From positions 1-18,892 of the forward strand of contig JALNXT010000003.1 in the NCBI GenBank assembly GCA_023230245.1: a stretch of DNA of 18,892 bases. The letters are read 5' to 3'. The DNA is from Candidatus Cloacimonadota bacterium. GTDB lineage: Bacteria > Cloacimonadota > Cloacimonadia > Cloacimonadales > Cloacimonadaceae. This document shows, one piece after another, positions 12,268 to 18,892 of this stretch. The notes below the pieces were generated by a model, which worked only from the letters and a program-made list of their open reading frames with translations, did not search any database and was not told where the DNA came from. The stretch's first letter is position 1. The number at the start of each line of letters is the position of its first letter. Position numbers and translations under genes: made by a program.

Positions 12268-13959
12268 CTATTGATACAGGAAGCGTTTAATCTTCTGTGT
12301 GGGTGTCTTTTCGAAGGGTTCTTTTTGCTCAATCAGCTTATGCAGCTTGGAGAACGATGACACGTTACTGTTAATGTGCTTACGGATGTCTTCCAGAAGC
12401 TTGGCAATATACTTTTCGGATTGCACGCTGCTCATATTGGCAATGCCATGCTGTTTATCCAGAGTTTCATAATTTAGGAAAACCCTGCCCACAATCATGC
12501 CGCCAGATTCCAGCACCAGAGATTCCAGCACGCTCTCGTTTTCGTTTATCTTGGCTTCCAGTTCTTCTGCGTAGATGTTATCACCATTGGGGCCTATGAT
12601 CACGTTCTTGCAGCGTCCTTTGATGTATAGGTAATTCTTCTTTCTAAGGATGCCAAGATCGCCAGTCATAAAATAGCCATCGGGAGTAAAAACCTGGTCG
12701 GTGCGTTCTTTATCGCGGTAATAGCCTTTCATCACGGTGTCGCCTTTAATTTGGATTTCACCAATGCCGGTAACAGGATCGGGATCGGCAATACGTACGT
12801 CCAAAGTGGGCAATACGGTGCCTGTAGAGCGGAATTTAACCACTGCGGGAGTGCAACCTGCAATCAGCGGTGATGTTTCGGTTAAGCCATAGCCAATCGC
12901 ATAGGGAAAGCCTGCTTCATAGAGGAAGCGCTCTACTTCCGTGGAAAGCAAAGCACCGCCGATACCAAAGAAATGGATGCGCCCGCCGAAAGTCTTCATC
13001 AGCTTCTTGCCTGCCACTTTATGCAGGGCTTTGCGTAGGAACGGAACATTATATAGCTCTCGCATCATGAGGTTCTTGGTCAATTGGGGATGTATCTGAA
13101 GCTTGAAGATCTTTTCGATAATCAGCGGGACGGTTAAAATCATGGTGGGCTTAATCTTCTGCATGGCGGGAACCAGCACTCTTGCCGTGGGGGGTTTATC
13201 CAGATAATAAACGCAGGCACCCTGCATCATGGGAATAATAAAGCCAACCGTGCATTCGTAGGTGTGGGGAAGGGGGAGCACAGAAATAAGGCAGTCGTAT
13301 TCATTCATTTTCTGGATGAATAGGGTGAGGTGCGCATCGATTACGATATTCTTGTGGGTAAGCATCACCCCTTTGGAGCTGCCGGTAGTGCCGGATGTAT
13401 AGATAATGGCAGCAAGGTCGTCCTCTTGTATTTCAAAATCAAGCAAACCAACAGCTTTAAGGGCCTTACGCCTGAGCTTATTGATGTCTTTGCTGCGTTC
13501 CTGGATGAAATCTGCCAGCTTACTTAAGGGAAGATGTGCTTCTATAGGCTCAAAAGAGTCCAGATTCACCATCAGGGGGAAGGGGTCAAGCTCGCTATAG
13601 CCAATCTTTTCGTATTGAGCAGTGGAGACAAACACCATCTTTGTACCAGAATGACGCAAGATGTGCAGGATTTCGTTCACATGAAAATCCACCAATATGG
13701 GAACCACAATAGCACCCATGGAAGTTATCGCCAAGTAAGCAATGCCCCAATGCGGCATGTTTTGGCTCAAAATGGCAACTCTGTCGCCTTTTTGAATGCC
13801 GGAATCCAGCATCATAGCAATAAGTTCGGTGATTTGTTGCTCCATTTGCGAGTAGGAAATCGGCTCACCATCCACCATGGAAAGGGCGGGACGATTGGGG
13901 AAGGCTTCACAAGTCCGGGCAATCATGTCCTTTAGGGTGTAACGTTCAAGCTTTCTCAA
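12268..13959 (-). CDS. AMP-forming acyl-CoA synthetase (long-chain fatty acid-CoA ligase family)
   Basis: The 563-residue enzyme activates a carboxylic acid with ATP to an acyl-adenylate and then forms acyl-CoA. ANL-superfamily motifs occur in order: YTSGTTGSSKG (187-197), YGLTETSP (357-364), MTGDLG (431-436), IKGRCKNVI (446-454) and the C-terminal KTPTQKIKRF (551-560), whose K556 is the expected catalytic lysine. The FGIGGALLSTEVERFLYEAG block is typical of long-chain type members. The substrate is not readable. The start is TTG at 13959; AAGGAG (13965-13970 on the complement) supports it, and the next in-frame Met is at residue 12. It stands alone, convergent with tsaB with only 31 bases between stops. 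Confidence 0.9.
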   Translation of the reverse strand: MRKLERYTLKDMIARTCEAFPNRPALSMVDGEPISYSQMEQQITELIAMMLDSGIQKGDRVAILSQNMPHWGIAYLAITSMGAIVVPILVDFHVNEILHILRHSGTKMVFVSTAQYEKIGYSELDPFPLMVNLDSFEPIEAHLPLSKLADFIQERSKDINKLRRKALKAVGLLDFEIQEDDLAAIIYTSGTTGSSKGVMLTHKNIVIDAHLTLFIQKMNEYDCLISVLPLPHTYECTVGFIIPMMQGACVYYLDKPPTARVLVPAMQKIKPTMILTVPLIIEKIFKLQIHPQLTKNLMMRELYNVPFLRKALHKVAGKKLMKTFGGRIHFFGIGGALLSTEVERFLYEAGFPYAIGYGLTETSPLIAGCTPAVVKFRSTGTVLPTLDVRIADPDPVTGIGEIQIKGDTVMKGYYRDKERTDQVFTPDGYFMTGDLGILRKKNYLYIKGRCKNVIIGPNGDNIYAEELEAKINENESVLESLVLESGGMIVGRVFLNYETLDKQHGIANMSSVQSEKYIAKLLEDIRKHINSNVSSFSKLHKLIEQKEPFEKTPTQKIKRFLYQ

Positions 13960-13964
13960 AACAA

Positions 13965-13970
13965 CTCCTT
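13965..13970 (-). promoter_or_regulatory. Ribosome site supporting a TTG start of the acyl-CoA synthetase
   Basis: On the minus strand AAGGAG is followed by TTGTT and then the TTG start at 13959. This spacing is normal and there is no ATG nearby in frame, so the TTG is the best start. A 10-bp palindrome TAACATGTTA (13986-13995) lies just upstream. Confidence 0.65.
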
Positions 13971-14141
13971 CTTGAGCTTCGATAATAACATGTTAATCGG
14001 GTTCAATGGGTTGGGCAAAAGGTAAATAGGTAAGTGTCAGTTATTGTATAGAGATTAGCAAAATAAATGAAAGTGATTCAGATTTAAAAGCCCAATCTAA
14101 GCTCGCTCACATTCGTTTTAGCAATCTATTGTTAAGTTACT

Positions 14142-14840
14142 TCATTTCGATATTTCTATTACTGCGTGTTTGCTAGCTGGGATGGTTTTATCGCCATCTT
14201 GACCATAAGCTGGGTGGTGTTTGCCACTGGGCAGAGCAGCATCCATCGTCATAATATTGGCTTTTTGGCAATTCGGGAAGTAGTCTTCCACCGCAGTTTT
14301 CACCGCTGTTTCTAATAGTGCCACAAGAAAGTTCTCGTTATCGGATCCAAGTGAGACTTTAGTTTTAGTGGTAAAGTCCCATAATGTATCGGCATTTGCG
14401 GTGCTTAGCAAGGCAAATTTAGCCGTTATGGTTAGTGATCCAGCAACTATTGCATAGGACTTTTCCCATTCTTCAATAGAGGTAATTAGTACCGCATCCA
14501 CGCCGAAATACTGCTTGAAATTAGCTAAAACGGCGGGGGTGATATTCTCTGTATCATAAAGCCCTTCATCGCGTAAAACACCGAAGGTGGCTTCCACGGG
14601 CATGGGGTAATATCCCTTCCTCCCGATAGCTTCAGAAAGTGAGCAAGCAAAGTATTCTTTTGCATCTGAAGCAGTGCTTTTATTGATGGGAGGTAAGATT
14701 AGAATAGTTGTGGGCGGGTTCTCATACATCTTGGGGAAAGCGCTTTTTAGCGACATTGGGGGAGGAGCGCACGCTGTAATCAGCAAGAGAACTGCAAGCA
14801 AGATGGTGGCAATTATGGTTCTTTTCACGATCTTCCCCAT
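14142..14840 (-). CDS. GNA1162/DUF799-family lipoprotein
   Basis: The 232-residue lipoprotein has a signal ending in LLLITAC (lipid cysteine C24 from the ATG at 14840). The part ENPPTTILILPPINKSTASD and then AKEYFACSLSEAIGRKGYYPMP matches the GNA1162/DUF799 pattern of outer-membrane-associated lipoproteins. In Neisseria, members of this family are encoded beside a DUF4810-type lipoprotein and a CsgG-family protein, the same set as here. A TTG at 14843 could add one residue, but the ATG gives the common TGATG overlap with the previous stop and is preferred; AAGGA lies upstream. It is the last gene of the four-gene lipoprotein operon. I see no clear terminator in the 180 bases after it. Function is unknown. 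Confidence 0.85.
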   Translation of the reverse strand: MGKIVKRTIIATILLAVLLLITACAPPPMSLKSAFPKMYENPPTTILILPPINKSTASDAKEYFACSLSEAIGRKGYYPMPVEATFGVLRDEGLYDTENITPAVLANFKQYFGVDAVLITSIEEWEKSYAIVAGSLTITAKFALLSTANADTLWDFTTKTKVSLGSDNENFLVALLETAVKTAVEDYFPNCQKANIMTMDAALPSGKHHPAYGQDGDKTIPASKHAVIEISK

Positions 14841-15190
14841 CAATCCTTAACACTATAACGTTGCATCAGGAAATCCATGAATGCTGCTGATTCGCTCCAG
14901 GCATCTTTTTCTTTCTGGAAATACACCTTTGCTCCGGCAAGCTCATTATTCGCTAACAGCAACATGGCATAATCGCAATATAATCCAGGAGGAACCGATA
15001 TTCTCAGCCTTGTCGATTTGGCAAATACATCTTCCAGGCTGGCTTTGTAATGTGCAACAGACGCGGCATCTTGTTTCTTTACGGCTTTGTAATAGCTGTG
15101 TGAGGTGTCTCCATAATATAAATAAGGCGGAGGCACTGCACATGCTGCCATCAAAAGCAGCACAGCTATCAAGCCCAAACAATTCTTCAT
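14840..15190 (-). CDS. DUF4810-like lipoprotein
   Basis: The 116-residue protein has a lipoprotein signal ending LLLMAAC (C17). After it, LYYGDTSHSYYKAVK, RISVPPGLYCDYAMLLLANNE and KVYFQKEKDAWSESAAFMDFL follow the DUF4810 pattern, with a TPR-like helical end. The family is known from clusters with CsgG-type and GNA1162-type lipoproteins. The start ATG overlaps the previous stop (ATGA) and the stop overlaps the next start, so the three small genes are translationally coupled. It probably acts at the inner face of the outer membrane with its neighbours; the process is not established. Confidence 0.85.
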   Translation of the reverse strand: MKNCLGLIAVLLLMAACAVPPPYLYYGDTSHSYYKAVKKQDAASVAHYKASLEDVFAKSTRLRISVPPGLYCDYAMLLLANNELAGAKVYFQKEKDAWSESAAFMDFLMQRYSVKD

Positions 15191-15492
15191 GGCATCTTTA
15201 TCTCATTGGTCTGCCCGATGGTGATAAAAAGCTTCTGAGCCAGTTGCACGCTACCATTCACCCGAATCTCCAAAGCATAGGTTCCGGTTTTAAGCTCAAA
15301 GATATTGGTCTTTTTCTTTGTGTCCAGCGGGATGACGTTGCCATCGAGGCTTACTTCGCGTCCAATGGGATCACCCACTAAACGCAACATGCCATAATCA
15401 CCTTTAATAACCGAAGTCTGGTTGTATTTATCCACACTGCAAGCGCTGAGCAAAACAAGCAGAAGGACTGAGCTTATTAGCCAGTATTTCAT
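15187..15492 (-). CDS. Small lipoprotein in the CsgG operon
   Basis: The 101-residue protein has a lipoprotein signal ending VLLSAC (C18), then a short mostly beta domain: LRLVGDPIGREVSLDGNVIPL (36-56), an ELKTGTYALEIRVNG strand pair and a closing FITIGQTNEI. The phrase VSLDGN followed by a GTY-x-LEIRV strand is reminiscent of PEGA-type surface domains, but I would not name the family. The second of two consecutive ATGs (15492) is chosen because AGGAGG (15499-15504) is 6 bases from it. The gene sits 12 bases after csgG and overlaps the DUF4810-like gene (ATGA). It is an extra member compared with the three-gene cluster I know. Confidence 0.75.
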   Translation of the reverse strand: MKYWLISSVLLLVLLSACSVDKYNQTSVIKGDYGMLRLVGDPIGREVSLDGNVIPLDTKKKTNIFELKTGTYALEIRVNGSVQLAQKLFITIGQTNEIKMP

Positions 15493-15498
15493 CATCTG

Positions 15499-15504
15499 CC
15501 TCCT
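15499..15504 (-). promoter_or_regulatory. Ribosome site of the small lipoprotein
   Basis: AGGAGG on the minus strand overlaps the 5' side of the csgG stop region. It is 3 bases from the ATG at 15495 and 6 from the ATG at 15492; the second spacing is normal, so 15492 is preferred. Confidence 0.6.
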
Positions 15505-16455
15505 CTACTTATCGCTGATATACAGATTTGCCAAGTCTGCCGCAGCTATGCTACCCTGCACGACTTTAGCGATGGAAAGTTCATTTAGTTCTTCGCCTGG
15601 GATTGTTTGCTGAACCTGAATAGTGGCAATTTGGGTGCCGGGAAGTTCGATGGGTATCTTGGTTTGGGGGTTAATAACCTGCTTGCCACGCTGGTAAACC
15701 TTGAATGTATCCCCCACTTTGATACCTTGTTTCGCCCCACCGGAAATGTATAAAGCATCGCCTTCCATACTTAGCACATAGGAACGCCAGGGGTCGTTGG
15801 CGAGCTTATTTATCAGGTTTTGGATAACACTGCTGATGGCAGCATCGATGGCTTTGTCGGTGAGGCTTTCATCAAAACCCGCCTGCGAACCCATACCCAA
15901 AACGGTGCCGACCTCACTGCTCGCTTCGCCAGAGCCTTCCTGACCAAAGATGATCATGCCATTGCGGGTATCCACCAGACGCAGAGTTACTTTGGCGTAG
16001 GCAGTTTGTTTCTTGGTGCGGTCTATTAAGCCCACATTACCGCTGGTATTACGTCCAAATTCCGAGATAGAACCAAGAATCAGGTAATCTGCAGGGATCT
16101 TATAGCTTTGGATATCGGCTATTTGTTGCTCGTTGCTTACCGCCATGTCATCTTGACGCTCAATCAGCAAATAGCGATTGGTCATGGCAAGTTTGGCGGT
16201 CAAGATATCGGTTGCAGCTTTGGACATCCTTTCTTTGGTGTCGCTGCCTTCGTTAAGAAAACTATTTGCCAGGCGGGATTCGTTGGTGAATCTGCCGATG
16301 GCAACTTTCTTTTTCAGGCTTACTGCTTCGTCCACAACGGGAATGGAAGTAATGGGGGTGATGGAGAGAGTCTTTTGCGGTTTTTGGCTTTGATAACTGG
16401 CACATCCGCCAAGCACCAAGAGGCTCAGGAAGAGAATAACAATAGTATGCTTCAT
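15505..16455 (-). CDS. CsgG-family outer-membrane lipoprotein
   Basis: The 316-residue lipoprotein has a signal ending LLVLGGC (C18) and a CsgG domain: KKKVAIGRFTNES (about 48-60), then helices with AATDILTAKLAMTNRYLLIERQ, and YAKVTLRLVDTRNGMIIFGQEGSGEASSE-like strands split by short turns. CsgG proteins form oligomeric pores in the outer membrane that export curli or other subunits. The last 90 residues, with ISGGAKQGIKVGDTFKVYQRG, look like the FlgT C-terminal type domain that follows CsgG in several families. No curli gene is nearby. The ATG at 16455 follows AAGGAGG; a 27-residue longer reading lacks a ribosome site and would bury the signal peptide. It is the first gene of the four-lipoprotein operon. 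Confidence 0.88.
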   Translation of the reverse strand: MKHTIVILFLSLLVLGGCASYQSQKPQKTLSITPITSIPVVDEAVSLKKKVAIGRFTNESRLANSFLNEGSDTKERMSKAATDILTAKLAMTNRYLLIERQDDMAVSNEQQIADIQSYKIPADYLILGSISEFGRNTSGNVGLIDRTKKQTAYAKVTLRLVDTRNGMIIFGQEGSGEASSEVGTVLGMGSQAGFDESLTDKAIDAAISSVIQNLINKLANDPWRSYVLSMEGDALYISGGAKQGIKVGDTFKVYQRGKQVINPQTKIPIELPGTQIATIQVQQTIPGEELNELSIAKVVQGSIAAADLANLYISDK

Positions 16456-16479
16456 CTGGTATTCCTCCTTAGGAAAACG

Positions 16480-16517
16480 ATTATATCCAATCTGTTTTTT
16501 GTGGCTACAATTGTCAA
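16480..16517 (-). promoter_or_regulatory. Candidate promoter elements before the CsgG operon
   Basis: On the minus strand an exact TTGACA (16512-16517) and an exact TATAAT (16480-16485) precede the CsgG gene. They are 26 bases apart, too far for one standard promoter. Either TTGACA works with a poor -10 (CAGATT, 17 bases on), or TATAAT works with a poor -35. They show that the CsgG operon may be transcribed apart from the genes before it. Confidence 0.35.
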
Positions 16518-16538
16518 GTAAAATCGGGTTAATCACAC

Positions 16539-17012
16539 CTATTGTTTTGCGACATAGGGCAAGGCTCTTTGCACGCCTTTTTTAGCCCATTGCTGATTGC
16601 CGTAAATGTACCACACTCCGTTATCACGATAGAAATAGGAAATCTCGCCGTTATCTTCGGGTTCGTTGTGAACCTCGGTTTCGTAGGCAGATCTAAACGT
16701 GTTTTTGGTATGCGCCACGGCTTTAGCCCCTTCAATCTCAATGTATAAAACTTCGATATCCAGCAGGCTAAACCGGTTCATATAATTCAGCCAGTCTATG
16801 TTGAAGTGGTGCCCTATTTTCCCTTTATGCAGATAGTCTAAGTGCAGATGATCCAAAATGGGGCTTATCTGATTCAAGTTAAAATCTGTACTGATACTGT
16901 ATAAGAGATCACGAATCTCTTTTTGAGCCAGTGTATCGCTACTGTCCTGATTGCAGCTACTAAAGCCGAGGGCAAGCACGATAACGACGACTATTATTAT
17001 AAGCTTTTTCAT
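16539..17012 (-). CDS. Exported or lipid-anchored NTF2-like protein
   Basis: The 157-residue protein starts with a basic, strongly hydrophobic signal (KKLIIIVVVIVLALGFSSC). C20 could be lipidated, but the lipobox (FSSC) is not the usual one. The mature part fits an NTF2/SnoaL-like cone fold by pattern: a first helix pair (IRDLLYSISTDFNLNQI), a short DHLHLDYLHKG stretch, then strands LLDIEVLYIEIEGAKAVAH and ISYFYRDNGVWYIYGNQ at the end. No catalytic set is clear. It starts 4 bases after the rlmD stop without an obvious ribosome site, so it is probably coupled to rlmD. The 83-base gap to CsgG suggests that operon is separate. Confidence 0.75.
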   Translation of the reverse strand: MKKLIIIVVVIVLALGFSSCNQDSSDTLAQKEIRDLLYSISTDFNLNQISPILDHLHLDYLHKGKIGHHFNIDWLNYMNRFSLLDIEVLYIEIEGAKAVAHTKNTFRSAYETEVHNEPEDNGEISYFYRDNGVWYIYGNQQWAKKGVQRALPYVAKQ

Positions 17013-17016
17013 AGGG

Positions 17017-18363
17017 CTACACTCTGTTTAATACCGCCAGACACTCTATGTGCCAGGTATTGGGGAACATATCGAAGCTCTGCAGGCTTTGCAGCTTGTA
17101 TTTCTCGCTATTCAGCAACAGCTTGAGGTCGCGTGCCAAAGTCATCGGTGAACAACTAACATAGATAATCTGTTTAATCCCGCTTTGGATGATGGTTTCT
17201 ATGCTCTCTTTGGTTGCTCCGCTGCGGGGCGGATCCATAATCAAAGTATCCGGGCAATTCTGTTCCACCAGTTCCGGCAGCAGATCTTCGAACTTGCCGG
17301 TGATAAAGCTAATGTTCTCTATGCCGTTCATGGCGGCGTTTTGTTTGGCATCTTCGATAGCTTCGGGCAGCTCTTCCAGTAATACCAGGGATTTCACTTC
17401 CGCAGCCAGACTCAAGCCAATGGCACCTATGCCGCAGAAGGCATCCAGCACATTGGCATTGGGATTCATTCTGCTGCGGATGCTATCCATAATCAGTTCC
17501 ATGGTGCCGATATTTATCTGCCAGAAGCTGCGATAGTTAATCTGAAACTTGGTGTTGCTAAGCGTATCGAAGATATAATCTCTGCCATACAGCACTTTTT
17601 CTTCGTCGCCAAGGATAATGTTGCCGTGTTCGCGGTTGATGTTTTGCACAATGCCCTTTATGGCTGGGAACTCATCCGTAAGCTGTTTTACCAGCAAGCC
17701 GGAGAAAGGCAGCTTAGCACTGCGGGTTACCAGCACCACCAGTATTTCGCTGAGGTCGCTGGAACAGCGGAAACCGATATGCCGCAAACTACCGGTATGG
17801 CTTGTCTCGTCGTATGCTTCCACTTTAGCCTTCTGGCAAAGCTGCATGATTCGCTGGGCGATACTGTCGAACACCGGCGGATGGTTGTGGCAAGCTGCGT
17901 GTGGCACAATGCGATGCGACCAACGTGCATAGATGCCGTAGCTAAGTTTCTTGTAGCCATCTTTCCCCACGGGCATAAATACCTTGTTACGGTAGTGTTT
18001 GGGCAGAGGTGAAGCGATGGTGGGGTAAATCTTGGCGGGATCTATAAAGTGGGAAAACAAACCTTCTATCAAGGTGTTTTTATGCTCCACCTGCGCCTGG
18101 TAATCCAGCATCAGCCAGTCGCAACCGCCACAAGGATTATCTCCCCCAAAGGCATCGCAGCCAGGCTCGGTATAAGCTTCGCCACGGCTGACATAACGGC
18201 TAACTTTGGCAAAGCTGTGGTCTTTGCGTTCGTGGGTAACATACACGTCCACAACGTCACCGGGGGCTGTGTAAGGCACGAATATAGCCTTGCTATCGTG
18301 ATAGGCGATACCAAAGCCGCCCATGGCAAGTTTCTCTATTTTTAGTTCGAAGAGTTGTTTCAC
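17017..18363 (-). CDS. rlmD: 23S rRNA (uracil-C5)-methyltransferase, RlmD/TrmA family
   Basis: The 448-residue protein is a class TrmA/RlmD RNA m5U methyltransferase. An N-terminal TRAM domain (about 5-58, LAMGGFGIAY) is followed by the [4Fe-4S] cysteines C69, C78, C81 and C158. The first spacing (C-x8-C-x2-C) is longer than the C-x5-C-x2-C of E. coli RlmD. The SAM site is VLDAFCGIGAIGLSLA (305-320), then DPPRSGA (377-383). The catalytic nucleophile is C404 in YVSCSP, and the base E440 lies in HIEC. RlmD modifies U1939 and RlmC U747 in E. coli; which target applies here cannot be told from sequence. The start is GTG at 18363, overlapping the htpX stop (GTGA). Confidence 0.92.
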   Translation of the reverse strand: MKQLFELKIEKLAMGGFGIAYHDSKAIFVPYTAPGDVVDVYVTHERKDHSFAKVSRYVSRGEAYTEPGCDAFGGDNPCGGCDWLMLDYQAQVEHKNTLIEGLFSHFIDPAKIYPTIASPLPKHYRNKVFMPVGKDGYKKLSYGIYARWSHRIVPHAACHNHPPVFDSIAQRIMQLCQKAKVEAYDETSHTGSLRHIGFRCSSDLSEILVVLVTRSAKLPFSGLLVKQLTDEFPAIKGIVQNINREHGNIILGDEEKVLYGRDYIFDTLSNTKFQINYRSFWQINIGTMELIMDSIRSRMNPNANVLDAFCGIGAIGLSLAAEVKSLVLLEELPEAIEDAKQNAAMNGIENISFITGKFEDLLPELVEQNCPDTLIMDPPRSGATKESIETIIQSGIKQIIYVSCSPMTLARDLKLLLNSEKYKLQSLQSFDMFPNTWHIECLAVLNRV

Positions 18364-18892
18364 ATCATCGCCTGAAGCCTATTAACGCGGGCTTCCAAAG
18401 AAGGGTGGGTGGAAAAAAGGGATACCTTGCGTCGATTGCTTATCTTTGCCATCGCATAGGAATCGCTGCGTTTATCGGGAAAGTAGGCAAGGCTGATTTT
18501 TTTTAGGGCTTCTATCATTGGCACAGCACCTACAAGATGTGCTGCACCTGCATCGGCGCGAAACTCCCGAAAGCGGGAATAGGCAGAAATGGGAATATAG
18601 GCAAGCAGCATCAAGCCGTTCTGCAGCAGCATAACTACCATAAAATAGCCAAAATAACCCAAGCCACCCCCACGGTTATCACCGCGCAGAGCGTTGTCCA
18701 AAGCAAAGGCAATAATGCGCGCAAAGAACATCACGAAGGTATTCACAATGCCCATCAAGAGAGTCATGGTAACCATATCGCCATTGGTGATGTGGCTAAA
18801 TTCGTGTCCTGCCACGGCGGCAAGTTCGTCTTCGTTCAGCTTGTCGATTATCCCCGTGGAGAAGGCGATTAGTGCACTGTTTTGAGATGCTC
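18360..18892 (-). CDS. htpX: HtpX-type membrane zinc protease (C-terminal part)
   Basis: The frame is open to the right end of the window, giving about 177 residues of the C-terminal part. The residues before the active site (SALIAFSTGIIDKLNEDELA) and the zinc motif HEFSH (18792-18806) followed by ITNGDMVTMTLL match HtpX. The third zinc ligand is probably the Glu in FREFRADAGAA. Two hydrophobic segments lie between them, as in HtpX. The STHPSLEARVNRL end is typical. HtpX degrades damaged inner-membrane proteins in the cytoplasmic membrane. A GTG at 18815 is only an internal valine codon and not the start. The stop overlaps the rlmD start. Confidence 0.94.
   Translation of the reverse strand, partial: ASQNSALIAFSTGIIDKLNEDELAAVAGHEFSHITNGDMVTMTLLMGIVNTFVMFFARIIAFALDNALRGDNRGGGLGYFGYFMVVMLLQNGLMLLAYIPISAYSRFREFRADAGAAHLVGAVPMIEALKKISLAYFPDKRSDSYAMAKISNRRKVSLFSTHPSLEARVNRLQAMM

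Noticed and set aside
13986..13995. Palindrome TAACATGTTA upstream of the acyl-CoA synthetase
   Set aside because: A 10-bp palindrome of simple sequence can occur by chance. No promoter boxes with good spacing lie around it, so no operator is claimed.
16456..16536. 27-residue N-terminal extension of the CsgG protein
   Set aside because: It has no ribosome site and would bury the lipoprotein signal; the ATG at 16455 has AAGGAGG at normal spacing.

Overview
The window looks like a chromosomal stretch of a strictly anaerobic, diderm (Gram-negative type) bacterium. The diderm reading rests on six lipoprotein-like genes and a CsgG-family outer-membrane pore gene. The anaerobe reading rests on an Rnf complex, a 2-oxoacid:ferredoxin oxidoreductase, and a superoxide reductase/rubrerythrin/rubredoxin set. 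This gene content resembles amino-acid-fermenting candidate phyla such as Cloacimonadota, but that placement is inference from memory of such genomes and was not tested. I see no tRNA, rRNA, CRISPR array, insertion sequence or phage gene.

Layout. (1) 2-3234 (+): the tail of rnfD, then rnfG, rnfE, rnfA and rnfB, tightly overlapped and closed by an intrinsic terminator. (2) 3298-3764: a gene-free stretch carrying an AT-rich array of 11-bp repeats and a candidate promoter. (3) 3765-8670 (+): a seven-gene operon made of a small SpoVG-like protein, a PLP aminotransferase, korDABC, and methylmalonyl-CoA epimerase. It ends at a 12-bp perfect hairpin with a GCAA loop between convergent genes. (4) 8740-9450 (-): a lipoprotein with an extra C-terminal membrane helix. 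(5) 9451-9861: a second gene-free stretch with another, unrelated 11-bp repeat set, an inverted repeat, and a candidate promoter/operator. (6) 9862-11003 (+): desulfoferrodoxin, rubrerythrin and a 46-residue rubredoxin, with a strong terminator. (7) 11113-12236 (+): a ferritin-like protein overlapping tsaB. (8) 12268-13959 (-): an AMP-forming acyl-CoA synthetase. (9) 14142-16455 (-): a four-lipoprotein operon of CsgG, a small lipoprotein, a DUF4810-like protein and a GNA1162/DUF799-like protein. (10) 16539-18892 (-): an NTF2-like lipoprotein, RlmD-type 23S rRNA methyltransferase and the C-terminal part of HtpX, running off the right end.

How it works together. The aminotransferase can supply 2-oxoacids. 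KorDABC would decarboxylate them to acyl-CoA and reduced ferredoxin. Rnf would oxidise the ferredoxin with NAD+ while pumping Na+ or H+. If the acyl-CoA is succinyl-CoA, the epimerase places the operon on the methylmalonyl-CoA route to or from propionate. This is a coherent energy-conserving route for amino acids such as glutamate. The oxygen-defence cassette and the ferritin-like protein protect such iron-sulfur enzymes. The CsgG cluster is a separate envelope module of unknown cargo. The least explained items are the two 11-bp repeat sets, the SpoVG-like lead gene, the basic N-terminal tail of KorA and the extra small lipoprotein in the CsgG operon.
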